DNA of 64,000 nt from Erythrobacteraceae bacterium CFH 75059 (GCA_004331795.1 SJSR01000002.1:558001-622000); one strand, 5' to 3'; counted from the stretch's first letter, positions 47,412-57,763 are shown. The notes: generated by a model not told the origin, from the letters alone. Made by a program: numbers and translations.

Positions 47412-47739
47412 GCGACTACTCCCGGAAGCAGCGGATAAAAGCCCGCTCTCGCGTGCGTGTGTAGACAGCACGCACCTCACCCCGCCAGAGGTTGCGGCGC
47501 TTTCCCGGCAAAAAAGGGGACAGGCCATCGCTGGCCTGTCCCCGCGACGCCGAAGCATCGCCAATCCGGAAACGACGACCAGGGTCGCAGTGGATCGCCG
47601 CCTGCCGGATCAGCCGGGCCACCTTCGCCGGTGTTCCGGAAAAGGCGGAAGCTGAGGCGGCAAGCGCTATCGCAGAGGTGAACGCGCAGCCATGGCGCTC
47701 TGGCGCATGTGTCAGCGCGGGACGCGCGGAGCGGCGATG
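47412..47739. other. Intergenic stretch between grxC and pyrG
   Basis: 328 bp without a supported gene. It contains the pyrG-side terminator (47509-47543), and between that and the pyrG stop about 195 bp in which I see no convincing ORF, tRNA or further hairpin. This is unusually long for a 3' untranslated region in this compact region, so a small RNA released from the pyrG transcript is possible but unsupported. Confidence 0.5.
47509..47543 (-). terminator. Rho-independent terminator of the tpiA-secG-pyrG run
   Basis: On the minus strand GGGGACAGGCC, loop AGCGAT, GGCCTGTCCCC, followed by six T. The 11-bp stem is perfect. It would stop minus-strand transcription coming from pyrG before grxC. 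Confidence 0.85.
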
Positions 47740-49371
47740 CTAAACGAGCCGCGCCTGCTCGAGCGCCGCGCCGATGAACCCGGCGAACAGGGGATGCGGG
47801 GCGAAGGGACGCGACTTGAGTTCAGGATGGAACTGCACGCCGACGAACCAGGGATGGTCCGGACGCTCGACGATTTCCGGCAGCAGGCCATCGGGGGACA
47901 ATCCGGAAAAGATCAGCCCCGCGCTCTCCAGCCGCTCGCGATAGGCGACATTGACCTCGTAACGATGACGGTGCCGCTCCGAGATGCGGGTCGTGCCGTA
48001 GATCGCGGCCGCGTGGCTGTTGCCGAGTAGCTGCGCCTCGTAGGCGCCGAGACGCATGGTCCCGCCAAGATCGCCCGCCGCGGCGCGCGTCTCCAGCCCT
48101 TCCCGCCCCAGCCATTCGGTGATGAGGCCCACGACGGGTTCAGGGGTGTCGCCGAACTCGGATGACGATGCGTGAACCAGCCCGGCGGCGCGGGCGCCTT
48201 CGATGCAGGCCATCTGCATGCCGAGACAGATGCCAAAGAAGGGGATCGAACGCTCGCGCGCGAAGCGGATGCTGGCGATCTTGCCTTCCGATCCGCGCTC
48301 GCCGAAGCCGCCAGGCACGAGAATGCCGTGGAGCGGCTCCAGCTCTGCCACGATGTCGCCGTGCGGCTGCTCGAACATTTCGGCGTCGATCCAGCGGACA
48401 TTCACCCGCACCCGGTTGGCGAGGCCTCCGTGGACCAGCGCCTCGTTCAGCGACTTGTAGGCGTCCTGCAGACCCACATACTTGCCCACGACACCGATCG
48501 TCACCTCGCCTTCCGGGTTGAAGTAGCGCTGGGTCACATCCCGCCACGCATCGAGCACGGGCGCCGGCGGCTCGTCGATGCCGAAGCCGCGCAGGACCTC
48601 GCGATCGAGCCCCTCGGCATGGTACTGGAGAGGGACGCTGTAAATGCTTGGCGCGTCGAGTGCCTGGATGACCGCGCTCTCCCGCACATTGCAGAACTGG
48701 GCGATCTTGCGCCGGTCGCTTGCGGGCAGCGGGTGCTCGCACCGGCAGAGCAGGATGTCCGGCTGGATTCCCAAGGACGCCAGCTCGCGGACCGAATGCT
48801 GCGTCGGCTTGGTCTTCAGCTCACCGGCCGCCGCGATGTAGGGCACCAGAGTGACATGAACGCTGAGGGTTTGTCCCGGGTCCATCTCGTTGCGCATCTG
48901 GCGGATGGCTTCCATGAAGGGCAGCGACTCGATGTCCCCCACCGTTCCGCCGATCTCGCACAGAATGAAATCGTGCTCATCCTCTCCGACCCGGGCGAAC
49001 TGCTTGATGGCGTCGGTCACATGCGGGATGACCTGGACCGTCGCGCCGAGATACTCTCCCCGCCGCTCGCGCGCGATGATCTGCTGGTAGATGCGCCCCG
49101 AGGTGATGTTGTCGGACTGCTGCGCGCTGACGCCCGTGAACCGTTCGTAATGCCCGAGGTCGAGGTCCGTCTCGGCGCCGTCGTCGGTGACGAACACCTC
49201 GCCGTGCTGATACGGGCTCATCGTGCCCGGATCGACGTTGAGGTAGGGGTCGAACTTGCGGATCCTGACGGTGTAGCCGCGTGACTGAAGAAGCGCGCCC
49301 AGACTGGCGGCCATCAGGCCTTTGCCAAGGGATGAGACCACGCCGCCGGTGATGAAGATGAACCGCGCCAT
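47740..49371 (-). CDS. pyrG: CTP synthase
   Basis: Makes CTP from UTP, ATP and glutamine. The 543-residue protein has the N-terminal synthetase domain ([21 protein letters not shown] with the P-loop, [25 protein letters not shown]) and the C-terminal class I glutamine amidotransferase domain with [14 protein letters not shown] (nucleophile Cys) and VQFHPE with the catalytic His and Glu. Length and order are canonical. It lies downstream of secG on the same strand with a 76-bp gap. Confidence 0.97.
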   Translation of the reverse strand: MARFIFITGGVVSSLGKGLMAASLGALLQSRGYTVRIRKFDPYLNVDPGTMSPYQHGEVFVTDDGAETDLDLGHYERFTGVSAQQSDNITSGRIYQQIIARERRGEYLGATVQVIPHVTDAIKQFARVGEDEHDFILCEIGGTVGDIESLPFMEAIRQMRNEMDPGQTLSVHVTLVPYIAAAGELKTKPTQHSVRELASLGIQPDILLCRCEHPLPASDRRKIAQFCNVRESAVIQALDAPSIYSVPLQYHAEGLDREVLRGFGIDEPPAPVLDAWRDVTQRYFNPEGEVTIGVVGKYVGLQDAYKSLNEALVHGGLANRVRVNVRWIDAEMFEQPHGDIVAELEPLHGILVPGGFGERGSEGKIASIRFARERSIPFFGICLGMQMACIEGARAAGLVHASSSEFGDTPEPVVGLITEWLGREGLETRAAAGDLGGTMRLGAYEAQLLGNSHAAAIYGTTRISERHRHRYEVNVAYRERLESAGLIFSGLSPDGLLPEIVERPDHPWFVGVQFHPELKSRPFAPHPLFAGFIGAALEQARLV

Positions 49372-49447
49372 GGGAGCCGGCCCTTAAAGAACCGGCGGGA
49401 TTCGGAGCAAGCGCTAATCTCTGGCGGGAGGCCGCGACCCTTGCCGC

Positions 49448-49831
49448 TTAGCGCTGCGGAGCGGCGCCGTCTGCGAGCGGATCCGCGGCGGCATTGCTCG
49501 GCGACGCAGGTGCAGGAGCTGTGGCGGCCGGCGCCGCCAGCGGATCGGCCGGGGCACCCGCCGGCGCCACGTTCCGGTCCAGCGTCGTGTCGATCGCCTG
49601 ATCTCCCGTCACGTTGACCGCCAGTCCCGCCAGGACAATCGACAGACCAACGAACAGAATGGCCAGGATCCGGGTCGTGCGGGTCAGGAAATCGGCCGCA
49701 CCCCGGGCGCTCAGCATGCCCGTCGGGCTGCCGCCGATGCCCAGTCCCCCGCCTTCGGACCGCTGCATGAGAATGACACCGACAAGCGCGGCGGCGACGA
49801 TGGCCTGGACGACGGTCAGGAAGAAGAACAT
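49448..49831 (-). CDS. secG: Preprotein translocase subunit SecG
   Basis: 127-aa small inner-membrane partner of SecYE. Two transmembrane helices (residues about 3-22 and 53-73) flank the conserved LMQRSEGGGLGIGGSPTGMLSARGAADFLTRTT loop. The tail of about 50 residues is Ala/Pro-rich and longer than in E. coli, as is common in alphaproteobacteria. The start ATG 49831 (MFFFLTVVQAI) is where the first helix begins. It lies between tpiA and pyrG, as in many relatives. Confidence 0.94.
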   Translation of the reverse strand: MFFFLTVVQAIVAAALVGVILMQRSEGGGLGIGGSPTGMLSARGAADFLTRTTRILAILFVGLSIVLAGLAVNVTGDQAIDTTLDRNVAPAGAPADPLAAPAATAPAPASPSNAAADPLADGAAPQR

Positions 49832-49945
49832 GGAACGGTCCGGTGCAGCGAGGGCAGAACAGCCCAGCCCCTTAGCGGTGCGCCGCGCGTCCCGCAAGCG
49901 CTGGCACGCGCGCTCTGCCCGGGATCAGTGCCTCGGACGCCACCG

Positions 49946-50719
49946 TCATCCCGCGTCGTCTGCACCGGCCGCCAGCACGATGCTCATGAAGCTTTGCGAG
50001 GTCAGGCTCGCTCCGCCGACCAGCGCGCCGTTGACCTCCGGCAGCGCGAGGATCTCCCGCGCATTCGTGCCGTTGACCGATCCGCCGTACAGGATCCGCA
50101 CGGAACGGCCGCCCGCCTCTCCGTAGCGCCGGACCAGCAAGTCGCGGATCACCCGGTGCATGGCGCTGATCTCCGGCGCGCTCGCCGACCGGCCGGTGCC
50201 GATCGCCCACACCGGCTCGTACGCCACGGTCACCACCTCGCCAATTTCCGGACCAGTTGCCGCCATGTCGGGAAGCACGGCGTCGAGCTGGGCGAGAACA
50301 TAGGGTTCGGCTTCGGCGGCATCGCGCACGTCGAGCGGCTCGCCCACGCACAGGATCACCGACAGCCCGGCATCAACGGCGCGCCCGCACTTCGCGACGA
50401 GCGCCGCATCGTCTTCGCCATGGCGGCTGCGCCGTTCGCTGTGGCCGATGATGACGAACTGCGCTCCGGCGTCCGCCAGCATCGACGCCGACACTTCGCC
50501 GGTGAAGGCGCCGCATTCCTCCGTGCTGAGATCCTGGGCGCCCACCCGGATGTGCTCCACCTCGGCGTGGACGGGGTACAGCAGGGTGAAGGGAGGCGCG
50601 AGGGCCACGTCCGCCCACGCGAGGCGCTGCGCCGCGCGGTCGATGGCGCGCGCCTCCGAAAGCGAGGCGCGGGTGCCGTTCATCTTCCAGTTACCGACAA
50701 TCAGGGGCCGCAATGACAT
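49946..50719 (-). CDS. tpiA: Triosephosphate isomerase
   Basis: Glycolytic TIM-barrel isomerase, 257 aa. The substrate Lys is in VGNWKMNG, the electrophilic His in VIIGHSERR, the catalytic Glu in AYEPVWAIGTG, and the phosphate loop is in ILYGGSVN. Start MSLRPLIVGNWKMNG. It opens the tpiA-secG-pyrG run, with a promoter at 50773-50801, and is divergent from ppiD. Confidence 0.97.
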   Translation of the reverse strand: MSLRPLIVGNWKMNGTRASLSEARAIDRAAQRLAWADVALAPPFTLLYPVHAEVEHIRVGAQDLSTEECGAFTGEVSASMLADAGAQFVIIGHSERRSRHGEDDAALVAKCGRAVDAGLSVILCVGEPLDVRDAAEAEPYVLAQLDAVLPDMAATGPEIGEVVTVAYEPVWAIGTGRSASAPEISAMHRVIRDLLVRRYGEAGGRSVRILYGGSVNGTNAREILALPEVNGALVGGASLTSQSFMSIVLAAGADDAG

Positions 50720-50772
50720 GATCGATCCTGCATGGTGACAGCCGCGGCGGTGCCCGCCGCGTCAGGGGCGCT

Positions 50773-50801
50773 CCGCTAGCGAAGCTTTGCCCGAGCGTCA
50801 A
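50773..50801 (-). promoter_or_regulatory. Promoter of tpiA
   Basis: On the minus strand TTGACG, a 17-bp spacer and TAGCGG, ending 53 bp before the tpiA ATG. Confidence 0.5.
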
Positions 50802-50949
50802 AAGTTGATGTGGCGAGGTTGCCGATTTGGGGCAGGCTGGTTATGCCGCCGCCGACCCTCCCGCCGCGCTCTGCCCTGCTGTTGCCGGGACAGCGGCCCG
50901 TGCGGGACCGCACCGACAGGCGCAGCGCAGCAGGACAGTGGCCCCGGAC

Positions 50950-52884
50950 ATGAAGTTTTTCAGAACCTTCTTCAAATCCAAGGTCGGGCTGGGCATCACG
51001 CTGGGATTTCTCGCGCTCATCGCGTTCGCCTTCACCACCAGCGATGTGGCCAACACCTCGTTCTTCGGCGGCGTTGCCGGCGGAGACCGCGTGGCGGTGG
51101 TCGGGGACCGTCGCATCAGCACCAGCGATCTCACGCGCGCAGCCAATGACGCCTTGCAGCAGCGGCGACAGGAGGAGCCCACCGCGTCGATGCCCGCCTT
51201 CATCGAGCGCGGCGGCCTTGAGCAGGTGCTGGAGCAGCTGCTCAGCCGCGCCGCCATCGGCGAGTATGCGCGCAGGCTGGGGCTCAGGGCTGGCGACAAC
51301 CTCGTCAACAGCGAGATCAGGCAGATCGGCGCCTTTCGGGGTCCGGACGGACAGTTCAGCGAGTCGGTTTATCGGCAGGCGCTCGCCGCTCAGGGGCTGT
51401 CGGACGCCACGGTCCGCGAGGATCTGCGCACGGGACTGCTGGCCCGGCAGCTGCTGATCCCGGCAACCTTCGGTGTGACCACTCCCGAGGCGCTCGCACG
51501 GCGGTATGCCGGCCTGTTCAAGGAACGCCGCCAAGGGGCCATCGCCTTCGTGCCCAGCGCTGCGCTGGCGCCGGCAGGACAGCCGTCCGAGGATCAGCTT
51601 GCCGCCTTCTACCAGGCCAACCGCGCGCAGTTCATCCGGCCCGAGCGGCGGGTGATCCGCTACGCCTTCTTCGACGAGGGCGCCGTCGCCGCGCAGGTGG
51701 AACCCACTGCCGAAGCCGTAGCCGCCTTCTACCGCGACAATTCTGCCCGCTTCGGCCCCGTCGAACGTCGATCGCTGAACCAGTTGATCGTCCCGACCCA
51801 GCAACAGGCCGAAGCCGTCGCCCGTGCGGTGGCGGGTGGACAGACGCTCCAGGCTGCTGCGGGAGCGAGCGGACTGCGCACCAGCGCGCTGACCCGGCTG
51901 ACCCGGGACGAGCTTGCCAGCCAGACCTCGGCCGCAGTCGCGGATGCGGTCTTCGCCACCCAGCAGGGTCAGGTGAGCAGACCGGCGCGCGGTGTGCTGG
52001 GCTGGCACGTGGCACAGGTGACTGCAATCGAACGCACCCCTGGCCGCTCGCTGGAGCAGGCCCGGCCCGAGATCGTCACCGCGCTTCGCGAACAGAACCG
52101 CGCACGGGCGCTCGAAACGCTTAGCCAGGAGGTCGACGACACGCTGAACGATGGCGGCTCGCTGGCACAGGTGGCGCAGACACTCGGCGTCCAGGTGCAG
52201 ACCACGCCGCCGCTGACGACCGACGGGCGGATCTACGGCGGCGCCGGAGGAGAGGTCGACGCCCGCCTCCGGCCTGCCCTGCCGACCGCGTTCCAGATGG
52301 ACGAAAGCGCGCCGCAACTGGCCGAGATCGAGGCAGGACGGACGTTCCTGATCTTCGATGTCGCCCGGATCGAGGAAAGCGCTGCCGCGCCGCTGGCGGA
52401 GGTGCGGGATGACGTCGTGGCGGCGTGGCGGCTGGCACAGGGGCTGGCTGCGGCCTCGCGTGCCGCCGACGCCATCGCCGCACAGGCGCGTGGCGGACGT
52501 GACCTTCGCGAGGCGGTCCGTCTCGCAGGCGTGGCGAACGTGCAGATCGAGACGATCGACCTGACGCGCGAGCAGCTTGCCCAGACCGCGGGACAGCGAG
52601 TTCCGCCGCCCCTGGCGCTGCTGTTCAGCATGGCGCAGGGCACCGCCAAGAAGCTTGAGGCGGAGCGCCGGCTCGGTTTCTACATCGTCGATCTTCAGCG
52701 GATCGAGGCCGGAACGGTCGAGGCGAACGACCCGCTGCTCGCGCAGGCGCGCACCGCCCTGGCGCCGGTCGCCGGCGAGGAATACGCCCAGCAGCTCGTC
52801 ACGGCCATGCGTGCGGCAGTCGGCACGTCGCGCAACGAGGCGGCCATCGCCGCCGTGCGGCGACAGCTAGCCGGCGACAACTGA
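50950..52884 (+). CDS. ppiD: PpiD-like periplasmic peptidyl-prolyl isomerase/chaperone
   Basis: 644-aa inner-membrane-anchored folding factor. N-terminal MKFFRTFFKSK then one transmembrane helix (about 12-30), a SurA-N-like chaperone region with RVAVVGDRRISTSDLTRA and VLEQLLSRAAIGEYARRLGL, and a parvulin-type domain around residues 250-360 (RRSLNQLIVPTQQQAEAVARAV ... GVLGWHVAQV), which looks degenerate. The C-terminal half is a second chaperone-like region. The start ATG 50950 is where the anchor begins; a longer ORF upstream is not homologous. trpE follows after 17 bp. Confidence 0.9.
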   Translation: MKFFRTFFKSKVGLGITLGFLALIAFAFTTSDVANTSFFGGVAGGDRVAVVGDRRISTSDLTRAANDALQQRRQEEPTASMPAFIERGGLEQVLEQLLSRAAIGEYARRLGLRAGDNLVNSEIRQIGAFRGPDGQFSESVYRQALAAQGLSDATVREDLRTGLLARQLLIPATFGVTTPEALARRYAGLFKERRQGAIAFVPSAALAPAGQPSEDQLAAFYQANRAQFIRPERRVIRYAFFDEGAVAAQVEPTAEAVAAFYRDNSARFGPVERRSLNQLIVPTQQQAEAVARAVAGGQTLQAAAGASGLRTSALTRLTRDELASQTSAAVADAVFATQQGQVSRPARGVLGWHVAQVTAIERTPGRSLEQARPEIVTALREQNRARALETLSQEVDDTLNDGGSLAQVAQTLGVQVQTTPPLTTDGRIYGGAGGEVDARLRPALPTAFQMDESAPQLAEIEAGRTFLIFDVARIEESAAAPLAEVRDDVVAAWRLAQGLAAASRAADAIAAQARGGRDLREAVRLAGVANVQIETIDLTREQLAQTAGQRVPPPLALLFSMAQGTAKKLEAERRLGFYIVDLQRIEAGTVEANDPLLAQARTALAPVAGEEYAQQLVTAMRAAVGTSRNEAAIAAVRRQLAGDN

Positions 52885-52901
52885 GTCGATCCGGCAAGGC
52901 A

Positions 52902-54413
52902 ATGGACCTTCAGGGGGCTGCACACGCCGCGTCCGAACTCGCCGGCGGACGGTCAAGCTGCGTCTGGCTCCAGATCGTGGCCGACACGCTGACCCCGGTG
53001 GCCGCCGCGCAACGTCTGCTGCGGCCGAACAGGGGCGATTTCCTGCTCGAATCTGTGGTCGGCGGCGAGCAGCGGGGTCGTTACTCTGTGCTGGGTCTCG
53101 ATCCGGACCTGTGCTTCCGCGCCAAGGGCGACCGGGCGCAGATCAACTCCCGCTGGCAGGTCGATGACGCGGCCTTCGAGGAGTGCAACGCGCCGGTCCT
53201 TGCCGCCTTTGAACGGCTTCAGGCCCAGTGCCGCTTTGCCCGGCCGGAGGAATTGCCCGCGGCGCTGGCCACGCTGGTCGGGTATTTCGGGTTTGAAACC
53301 ATAAGGCTCGTCGAGCGCATTCCTTCTTCGGGACCGGATCCGCTCGGCCTTCCCGACGTGCTGTTCTTCCGCCCTTCGGTCGTGCTGATCTTCGATCATC
53401 TGCGCGACGATCTGTTTCTCGTGGCGCCTGTCTGGCAGGACCGGCTCGGCGACTTCGGGAGCAGCGAGGCCGCCCTTGCGGCCGCGGAGGCTCGCCTGCG
53501 CGCCTGTGTGGAGGCCCTGCGAGCGGCGCCCGTCCCACACGCGATCACAAACACGGCCGGCGCCGCTCCGCTCGTGAAGCAGGCGGTCATGGAGCCTGAC
53601 CACTACCAGTCTCTCGTGCGGCGCGCGCAGGCGATGATCGCCGCCGGCGACATCTTCCAAGTCGTGCTCGCCCAGCGTTTCGTGGCGGCCCTGTCCTGTT
53701 CGGCCTTCGCGCTCTACCGCGCCTTGCGGCGCGTCAATCCCTCGCCATTCCTGTTCTTCCTCGACTGTCCCGGCTTTGCCCTTGCGGGTTCGAGCCCGGA
53801 GATTCTCGTGCGCCTGCGTGACGGGAGGGTGACGATCCGCCCCATCGCCGGCACCCGGCCGCGCGGCCGCGATCCGGACGCGGACATCGCGGCGGAACGC
53901 GCCCTGCTGGCCGATCCGAAGGAACGTGCCGAGCACCTCATGCTGCTCGACCTGGGACGCAATGACCTGACCCGCATCGCGGCACCCGGCAGCGTGGAGG
54001 TGACGGAAAGCTTCGTCGTCGAGCGCTACAGCCACGTCATGCACATCGTCAGCAATGTGTCCGGCCGCGCCGCGGACGGTCTGAGGGCCTTGCGCGCGCT
54101 GCTTGCCGGCTTTCCGGCCGGCACGGTCAGCGGAGCGCCCAAGATCCGCGCCTGCCAGATCATTGCCGCGCTTGAACCCGAGGCGCGGGGGCCATACGGA
54201 GGCGCAGTCGGCTACTTCGGTCCGGACGGAGCGATGGATAGCTGTATCGTGTTGAGAACGGCGGTGGTAAAGGACGGCATGATGCACGTCACGGCGGGAG
54301 CGGGGGTTGTGGCCGACAGTGATCCTGACGCCGAACAGCGGGAGTGCGAGGCCAAGGCCGACGCCCTGTTCGCGGCCGCACGCGTCGCCTGCGAAGAGAC
54401 CACCCTTTTCTGA
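52902..54413 (+). CDS. trpE: Anthranilate synthase component I
   Basis: Converts chorismate to anthranilate with ammonia from TrpG. The 503-residue protein has the N-terminal regulatory region with LLES (LLESVVGGEQRGRYS, tryptophan-feedback site) and the chorismate-binding core: GDIFQVVLAQRF, NPSPFLFFLD, SSPEILVRLRDGRVTIRPIAGTRPRG, HLMLLDLGRNDLTRIA and GTVSGAPKIRA. It begins 17 bp after ppiD and leads a run lipoprotein-trpG-trpD-trpC-lexA. No leader peptide with Trp codons was seen upstream. Confidence 0.96.
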   Translation: MDLQGAAHAASELAGGRSSCVWLQIVADTLTPVAAAQRLLRPNRGDFLLESVVGGEQRGRYSVLGLDPDLCFRAKGDRAQINSRWQVDDAAFEECNAPVLAAFERLQAQCRFARPEELPAALATLVGYFGFETIRLVERIPSSGPDPLGLPDVLFFRPSVVLIFDHLRDDLFLVAPVWQDRLGDFGSSEAALAAAEARLRACVEALRAAPVPHAITNTAGAAPLVKQAVMEPDHYQSLVRRAQAMIAAGDIFQVVLAQRFVAALSCSAFALYRALRRVNPSPFLFFLDCPGFALAGSSPEILVRLRDGRVTIRPIAGTRPRGRDPDADIAAERALLADPKERAEHLMLLDLGRNDLTRIAAPGSVEVTESFVVERYSHVMHIVSNVSGRAADGLRALRALLAGFPAGTVSGAPKIRACQIIAALEPEARGPYGGAVGYFGPDGAMDSCIVLRTAVVKDGMMHVTAGAGVVADSDPDAEQRECEAKADALFAAARVACEETTLF

Positions 54414-54429
54414 CCCGAGACGCGACACC

Positions 54430-55302
54430 ATGGTGATCGGACCCGTCGGCCGTCGAACACTCCTTCTTGCGGCATTGTGCGCTGTCTCTGCCTGCGAGCA
54501 GCAGCCGGCCGGCGACCCGCTGGTGAGGACCACGATCCGCGCCGACGCGGAAGGCGCCGTTTCGTCGAGCGAGCCGGCGAACGACGTGCCGCCCCCCCTC
54601 AACGCGCAGGTCGAATCCTCGTGCCGGCCGATCATCTTCGAAAACACGCCGTTCACCCATTGTCTGGCGGTGCCGGACCGGCATCGCATCACCACCGCCC
54701 TCAACGGCCCTGCCGGCCCGTTGCGCGGGTTCGAGGCGCTGGCGGCGAGCCGCGCGCCGGACGCGCCGCCGGTCGCCTTTGCCATCAACGGCGGCAGTTT
54801 CGACGACCAGGGCGTCCCCGTCGGCTACTTCGTCGAAGCCTCGCAGCGACTCCAGCCGCTCAACACCGAAACGGGAGAAGGCGACTTTTTCATGACGCCC
54901 AACGGGGTGTTCTTCGGGTCCGGCGAGAAGTGGGAGGTGCGCACGACGACCGATTTCCTCGCCAACGTGTCGCAAAGGCCCGAGTTCGGCACCCAGTCAG
55001 GACCGATGCTCGTCATCGCCGGCCGCCTGCACCCGCGCATGGCGGCGGACGGCCCCGACCGCCTCGTGCGCAGCGCGGTGGGCACGGACAAGGACGGACG
55101 CGCGCATTTCGTCATCAGCAACGCTCCGGTCAGCTTCGGCAAGCTTGCCCGTCTTTACCGCGACAAGCTCGCGGTGAGCGATGCTCTCCATCTCGACGGC
55201 CCGGTTTCGGCCTTGTGGAGCCCCGCCAACGGGCGTCTCGACGCCGGCGCGCCGCTCGGCCCCATGATCGTGGTCGAGCGCCGGCAGGAAAGCGGCGAAT
55301 GA
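54430..55302 (+). CDS. Phosphodiester glycosidase (NAGPA-like) family lipoprotein
   Basis: 290 aa. Signal sequence with lipobox LCAVSAC, so lipid-anchored. The NAGPA-like domain shows AINGGSFDDQGVPVGYFVE, TPNGVFFG, TQSGPMLVIAGRLHP, RSAVGTDKDGRAHFVIS and LHLDGPVSALW, the conserved segments of phosphodiester alpha-N-acetylglucosaminidase-like proteins (PF09992). Enzymes of this fold hydrolyse sugar phosphodiesters in the envelope or outside. It is odd inside the trp operon: 16 bp after trpE and overlapping trpG as ATGA, hence translationally tied to tryptophan synthesis. Confidence 0.88.
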   Translation: MVIGPVGRRTLLLAALCAVSACEQQPAGDPLVRTTIRADAEGAVSSSEPANDVPPPLNAQVESSCRPIIFENTPFTHCLAVPDRHRITTALNGPAGPLRGFEALAASRAPDAPPVAFAINGGSFDDQGVPVGYFVEASQRLQPLNTETGEGDFFMTPNGVFFGSGEKWEVRTTTDFLANVSQRPEFGTQSGPMLVIAGRLHPRMAADGPDRLVRSAVGTDKDGRAHFVISNAPVSFGKLARLYRDKLAVSDALHLDGPVSALWSPANGRLDAGAPLGPMIVVERRQESGE

Positions 55303-55901
55303 TCCTGGTCATCGACAATTACGACAGCTTCACCTTCAACCTCATCCACTACCTTCAGGAACTGGGCGCGGCCGTCGAGGTCGCGCGCAACGACGCGCTC
55401 ACCGCGGCGCAGGCGCTGGGCAGCGGGGCTGCGGGCATCCTCATCTCTCCTGGGCCCGGTACACCCGACGATGCCGGCATCACGCTGGATGTCGTGGCCG
55501 CCTGCGCCCAGGAGTCCCGCCCGCTCCTGGGCGTGTGCCTCGGGCATCAGGCCATCGGCCAGGCGTTCGGCGGCACCGTCGTGCGCGGGGCGCTCATGCA
55601 CGGCAAGACAAGCGCCATCGCCCATGACGGGACCGGTCTTTTTGCAGGGCTGCCGAACGGCTTCACCGCAACGCGCTACCACTCGCTTGTCGTCGATGCC
55701 GTTCCCGACGAGCTGGTGGTCAACGCGACGAGCACCACGCCCGGCCTTCCCGGCGAAGCCGTAATGGGGCTTCGTCACCGCACCCTGCCGATCCACGGGG
55801 TGCAGTTCCACCCGGAAAGCATTGCCTCCGAGCACGGCCATCAGCTGCTCGCCAACTTCCTCGCCCTGTGCGGCGAGCAGCCTTGTGGCGTCTCGGGGTG
55901 A
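55299..55901 (+). CDS. trpG: Anthranilate/aminodeoxychorismate synthase component II (glutamine amidotransferase)
   Basis: 200-aa class I glutamine amidotransferase giving ammonia to TrpE. MILVIDNYDSFTFNLIHYLQELG at the start, oxyanion loop SPGPGTPDDAG, the nucleophile Cys in LGVCLGHQAIG and the His-Glu pair in GVQFHPESIASEHG. It may also serve folate synthesis as PabA. It overlaps the lipoprotein stop (ATGA) and the trpD start (GTGA). Confidence 0.96.
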   Translation: MILVIDNYDSFTFNLIHYLQELGAAVEVARNDALTAAQALGSGAAGILISPGPGTPDDAGITLDVVAACAQESRPLLGVCLGHQAIGQAFGGTVVRGALMHGKTSAIAHDGTGLFAGLPNGFTATRYHSLVVDAVPDELVVNATSTTPGLPGEAVMGLRHRTLPIHGVQFHPESIASEHGHQLLANFLALCGEQPCGVSG

Positions 55902-56905
55902 GCAGTCTCCCCGATCCTGGCGAGCACTTGGACGTGGAGCAGGCGGAGGATGTCTTCGGCCGCCTGCTGGACGACGAGTCGATCCCCGAGGACGAGATCG
56001 GCGCCTTTCTGATCGGTCTGACCGAGCGAAGCGAGACCGCCGCCGAGATCGCCGGCGCAGCCCGGGCGCTGCGGGCACGCATGATCCGCATCGCTGCGCC
56101 GAGCGGGACCATCGATGTCTGCGGGACGGGTGGCGACGGACACCACACCCTGAACGTGTCGACCGGGGTGAGTCTCGCCGTGGCGGCGGCGGGCGTGCCG
56201 GTGGCCAAGCACGGCAACCGGGCTGCCTCGTCGCGATCGGGCGCGGCGGACACTCTCGAGCAGCTTGGTCTGGACATGGATGCCGCCGGTCGCTCTGCCG
56301 AACAGTCGCTGGCCAGCCTCGGCATCTGCTTCCTGTTCGCCGCCAACCATCACCCCGCGATGCGCCGCATCCAGCCGATCCGCCGCCGGCTGGGCCGCAG
56401 GACGATCTTCAATCTCATGGGTCCCTTGTCCAACCCGGCCGGGGTCGAGCGGCAGCTGATCGGCATCGCGCGCCCGGCCTATGTGCCCATCTACGCCGAA
56501 GCGCAGGCGCAACTGAACAGCGCCTTCACCATGATCGTGTCGGGCGACGAGGGGCTGGACGAATTGAGCCTTGCCGGTGGCAACGAGGTTGCCGAGGTCC
56601 GCGGCTCCTCGTTCGAGATGCGACGCCTCGACGCCGGCGTCGTCGGCCTGCCCCGAACGCCGGTCACGGCCATCAGGGGCGGCGATCCACGTCACAACGC
56701 CGAGCGGCTGCGCGCGGTTCTGGCCGGAACGAAGGATGCCTTTCGCGACGCCATCGTCTTCAACGGCGCGGCCGCCCTCGCCGTCGCCGGACGCGGAGAC
56801 GGCTGGACCGAGCGGCGCAGCATGATCGAGGACGCTCTCGACAGCGGAAGAGCCGCCCGGCTGCTTGACCAGTGGATCGATCTGGCGCGGGATGTCGCGC
56901 CATGA
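55898..56905 (+). CDS. trpD: Anthranilate phosphoribosyltransferase
   Basis: Adds phosphoribose to anthranilate. The 335-residue protein has the PRPP glycine loop [38 protein letters not shown] for anthranilate, [11 protein letters not shown] and [11 protein letters not shown], all standard. The start is GTG 55898, overlapping the trpG stop as GTGA; a TTG or ATG further upstream would lie inside trpG. It is coupled to trpC by ATGA. Confidence 0.96.
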   Translation: MSSLPDPGEHLDVEQAEDVFGRLLDDESIPEDEIGAFLIGLTERSETAAEIAGAARALRARMIRIAAPSGTIDVCGTGGDGHHTLNVSTGVSLAVAAAGVPVAKHGNRAASSRSGAADTLEQLGLDMDAAGRSAEQSLASLGICFLFAANHHPAMRRIQPIRRRLGRRTIFNLMGPLSNPAGVERQLIGIARPAYVPIYAEAQAQLNSAFTMIVSGDEGLDELSLAGGNEVAEVRGSSFEMRRLDAGVVGLPRTPVTAIRGGDPRHNAERLRAVLAGTKDAFRDAIVFNGAAALAVAGRGDGWTERRSMIEDALDSGRAARLLDQWIDLARDVAP

Positions 56906-57687
56906 ACATGCTGCGCGAAATCTGTGCGACCAAGCGCGAGGAGGTTGTGCAAGCCAGAGCGCGGCAGCCATACGGCGAACTCGCTCGGCGGTGTGCGGAC
57001 GCCGATCCGCCGCGGGGGTTTGCCAGGAGGCTCCGGGCGGCTGCGCAGGACGGCTACGGCCTCATTGCCGAGATCAAGCACAAGAGCCCTTCGAAGGGCG
57101 TAATCCGCGAGCGTTTCGACCCCGCAGCGCATGCAAGGGAGTATGAACGGGGCGGAGCGGCCTGCCTTTCGGTGCTGACCGACCGTTCCTACTTCGGGGG
57201 CGCGGACGACCACCTGCGCGGGGCGCGGGCGGCATGCGGTCTGCCGGTTCTGCGGAAGGACTTCCTCGTCGATCCGTGGCAGGTGGCGCAAAGCCGCGCC
57301 CTCGGCGCGGACGCGGTCCTCATCATCGTCGCCGCTCTCGACCAGACGACCATGCACGAGATCGAAGATGCGGCGGAAGAGCATGGGATGGACGTGCTTG
57401 TCGAGGTGCACGATGCGGACGAGCTTGCCCGCGCGCTTGATCTGCGCAGCCCGCTGATCGGCGTCAACAACCGCGACCTGCGCACGTTCAAGACGGATCT
57501 CTGCGTGACGGAGCGGCTGGCGCCTCTGGTTCCATCCACCCGCACTGTGGTCGCGGAGAGCGGCATCGACGCGCACACCGACCTCAAACGCCTGGAAAAT
57601 GCGGGTGTCCGCACCTTCCTCGTCGGGGAAGCGCTGATGCGCCAAGCGGATTTGGCAGCCGCAACCACCCGCCTGCTGCGCGGCTAA
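56902..57687 (+). CDS. trpC: Indole-3-glycerol phosphate synthase
   Basis: 261-aa TIM barrel making the indole ring. [17 protein letters not shown] (catalytic Lys), [41 protein letters not shown] and [15 protein letters not shown] appear in the family order. It is not fused to TrpF. Last of the tightly coupled trp genes; lexA follows after 175 bp with its own promoter and LexA box. Confidence 0.96.
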   Translation: MNMLREICATKREEVVQARARQPYGELARRCADADPPRGFARRLRAAAQDGYGLIAEIKHKSPSKGVIRERFDPAAHAREYERGGAACLSVLTDRSYFGGADDHLRGARAACGLPVLRKDFLVDPWQVAQSRALGADAVLIIVAALDQTTMHEIEDAAEEHGMDVLVEVHDADELARALDLRSPLIGVNNRDLRTFKTDLCVTERLAPLVPSTRTVVAESGIDAHTDLKRLENAGVRTFLVGEALMRQADLAAATTRLLRG

Positions 57688-57763
57688 GGACGCACGGCAG
57701 CACGCGAGGCCAATGCAGCCGATCTTTGGCTGCGGCAGTCCGGCCCCGTTTCGTTGCTTTGTC

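Noticed and set aside
47544-47739. Small RNA or small ORF downstream of pyrG
   Set aside because: No promoter, strong fold or convincing coding pattern beyond the terminator; possible but not supportable by reading alone.
49372-49447. Terminator between secG and pyrG
   Set aside because: Only a 5-bp stem (GCCGG/CCGGC) with no U tract; too weak to call.
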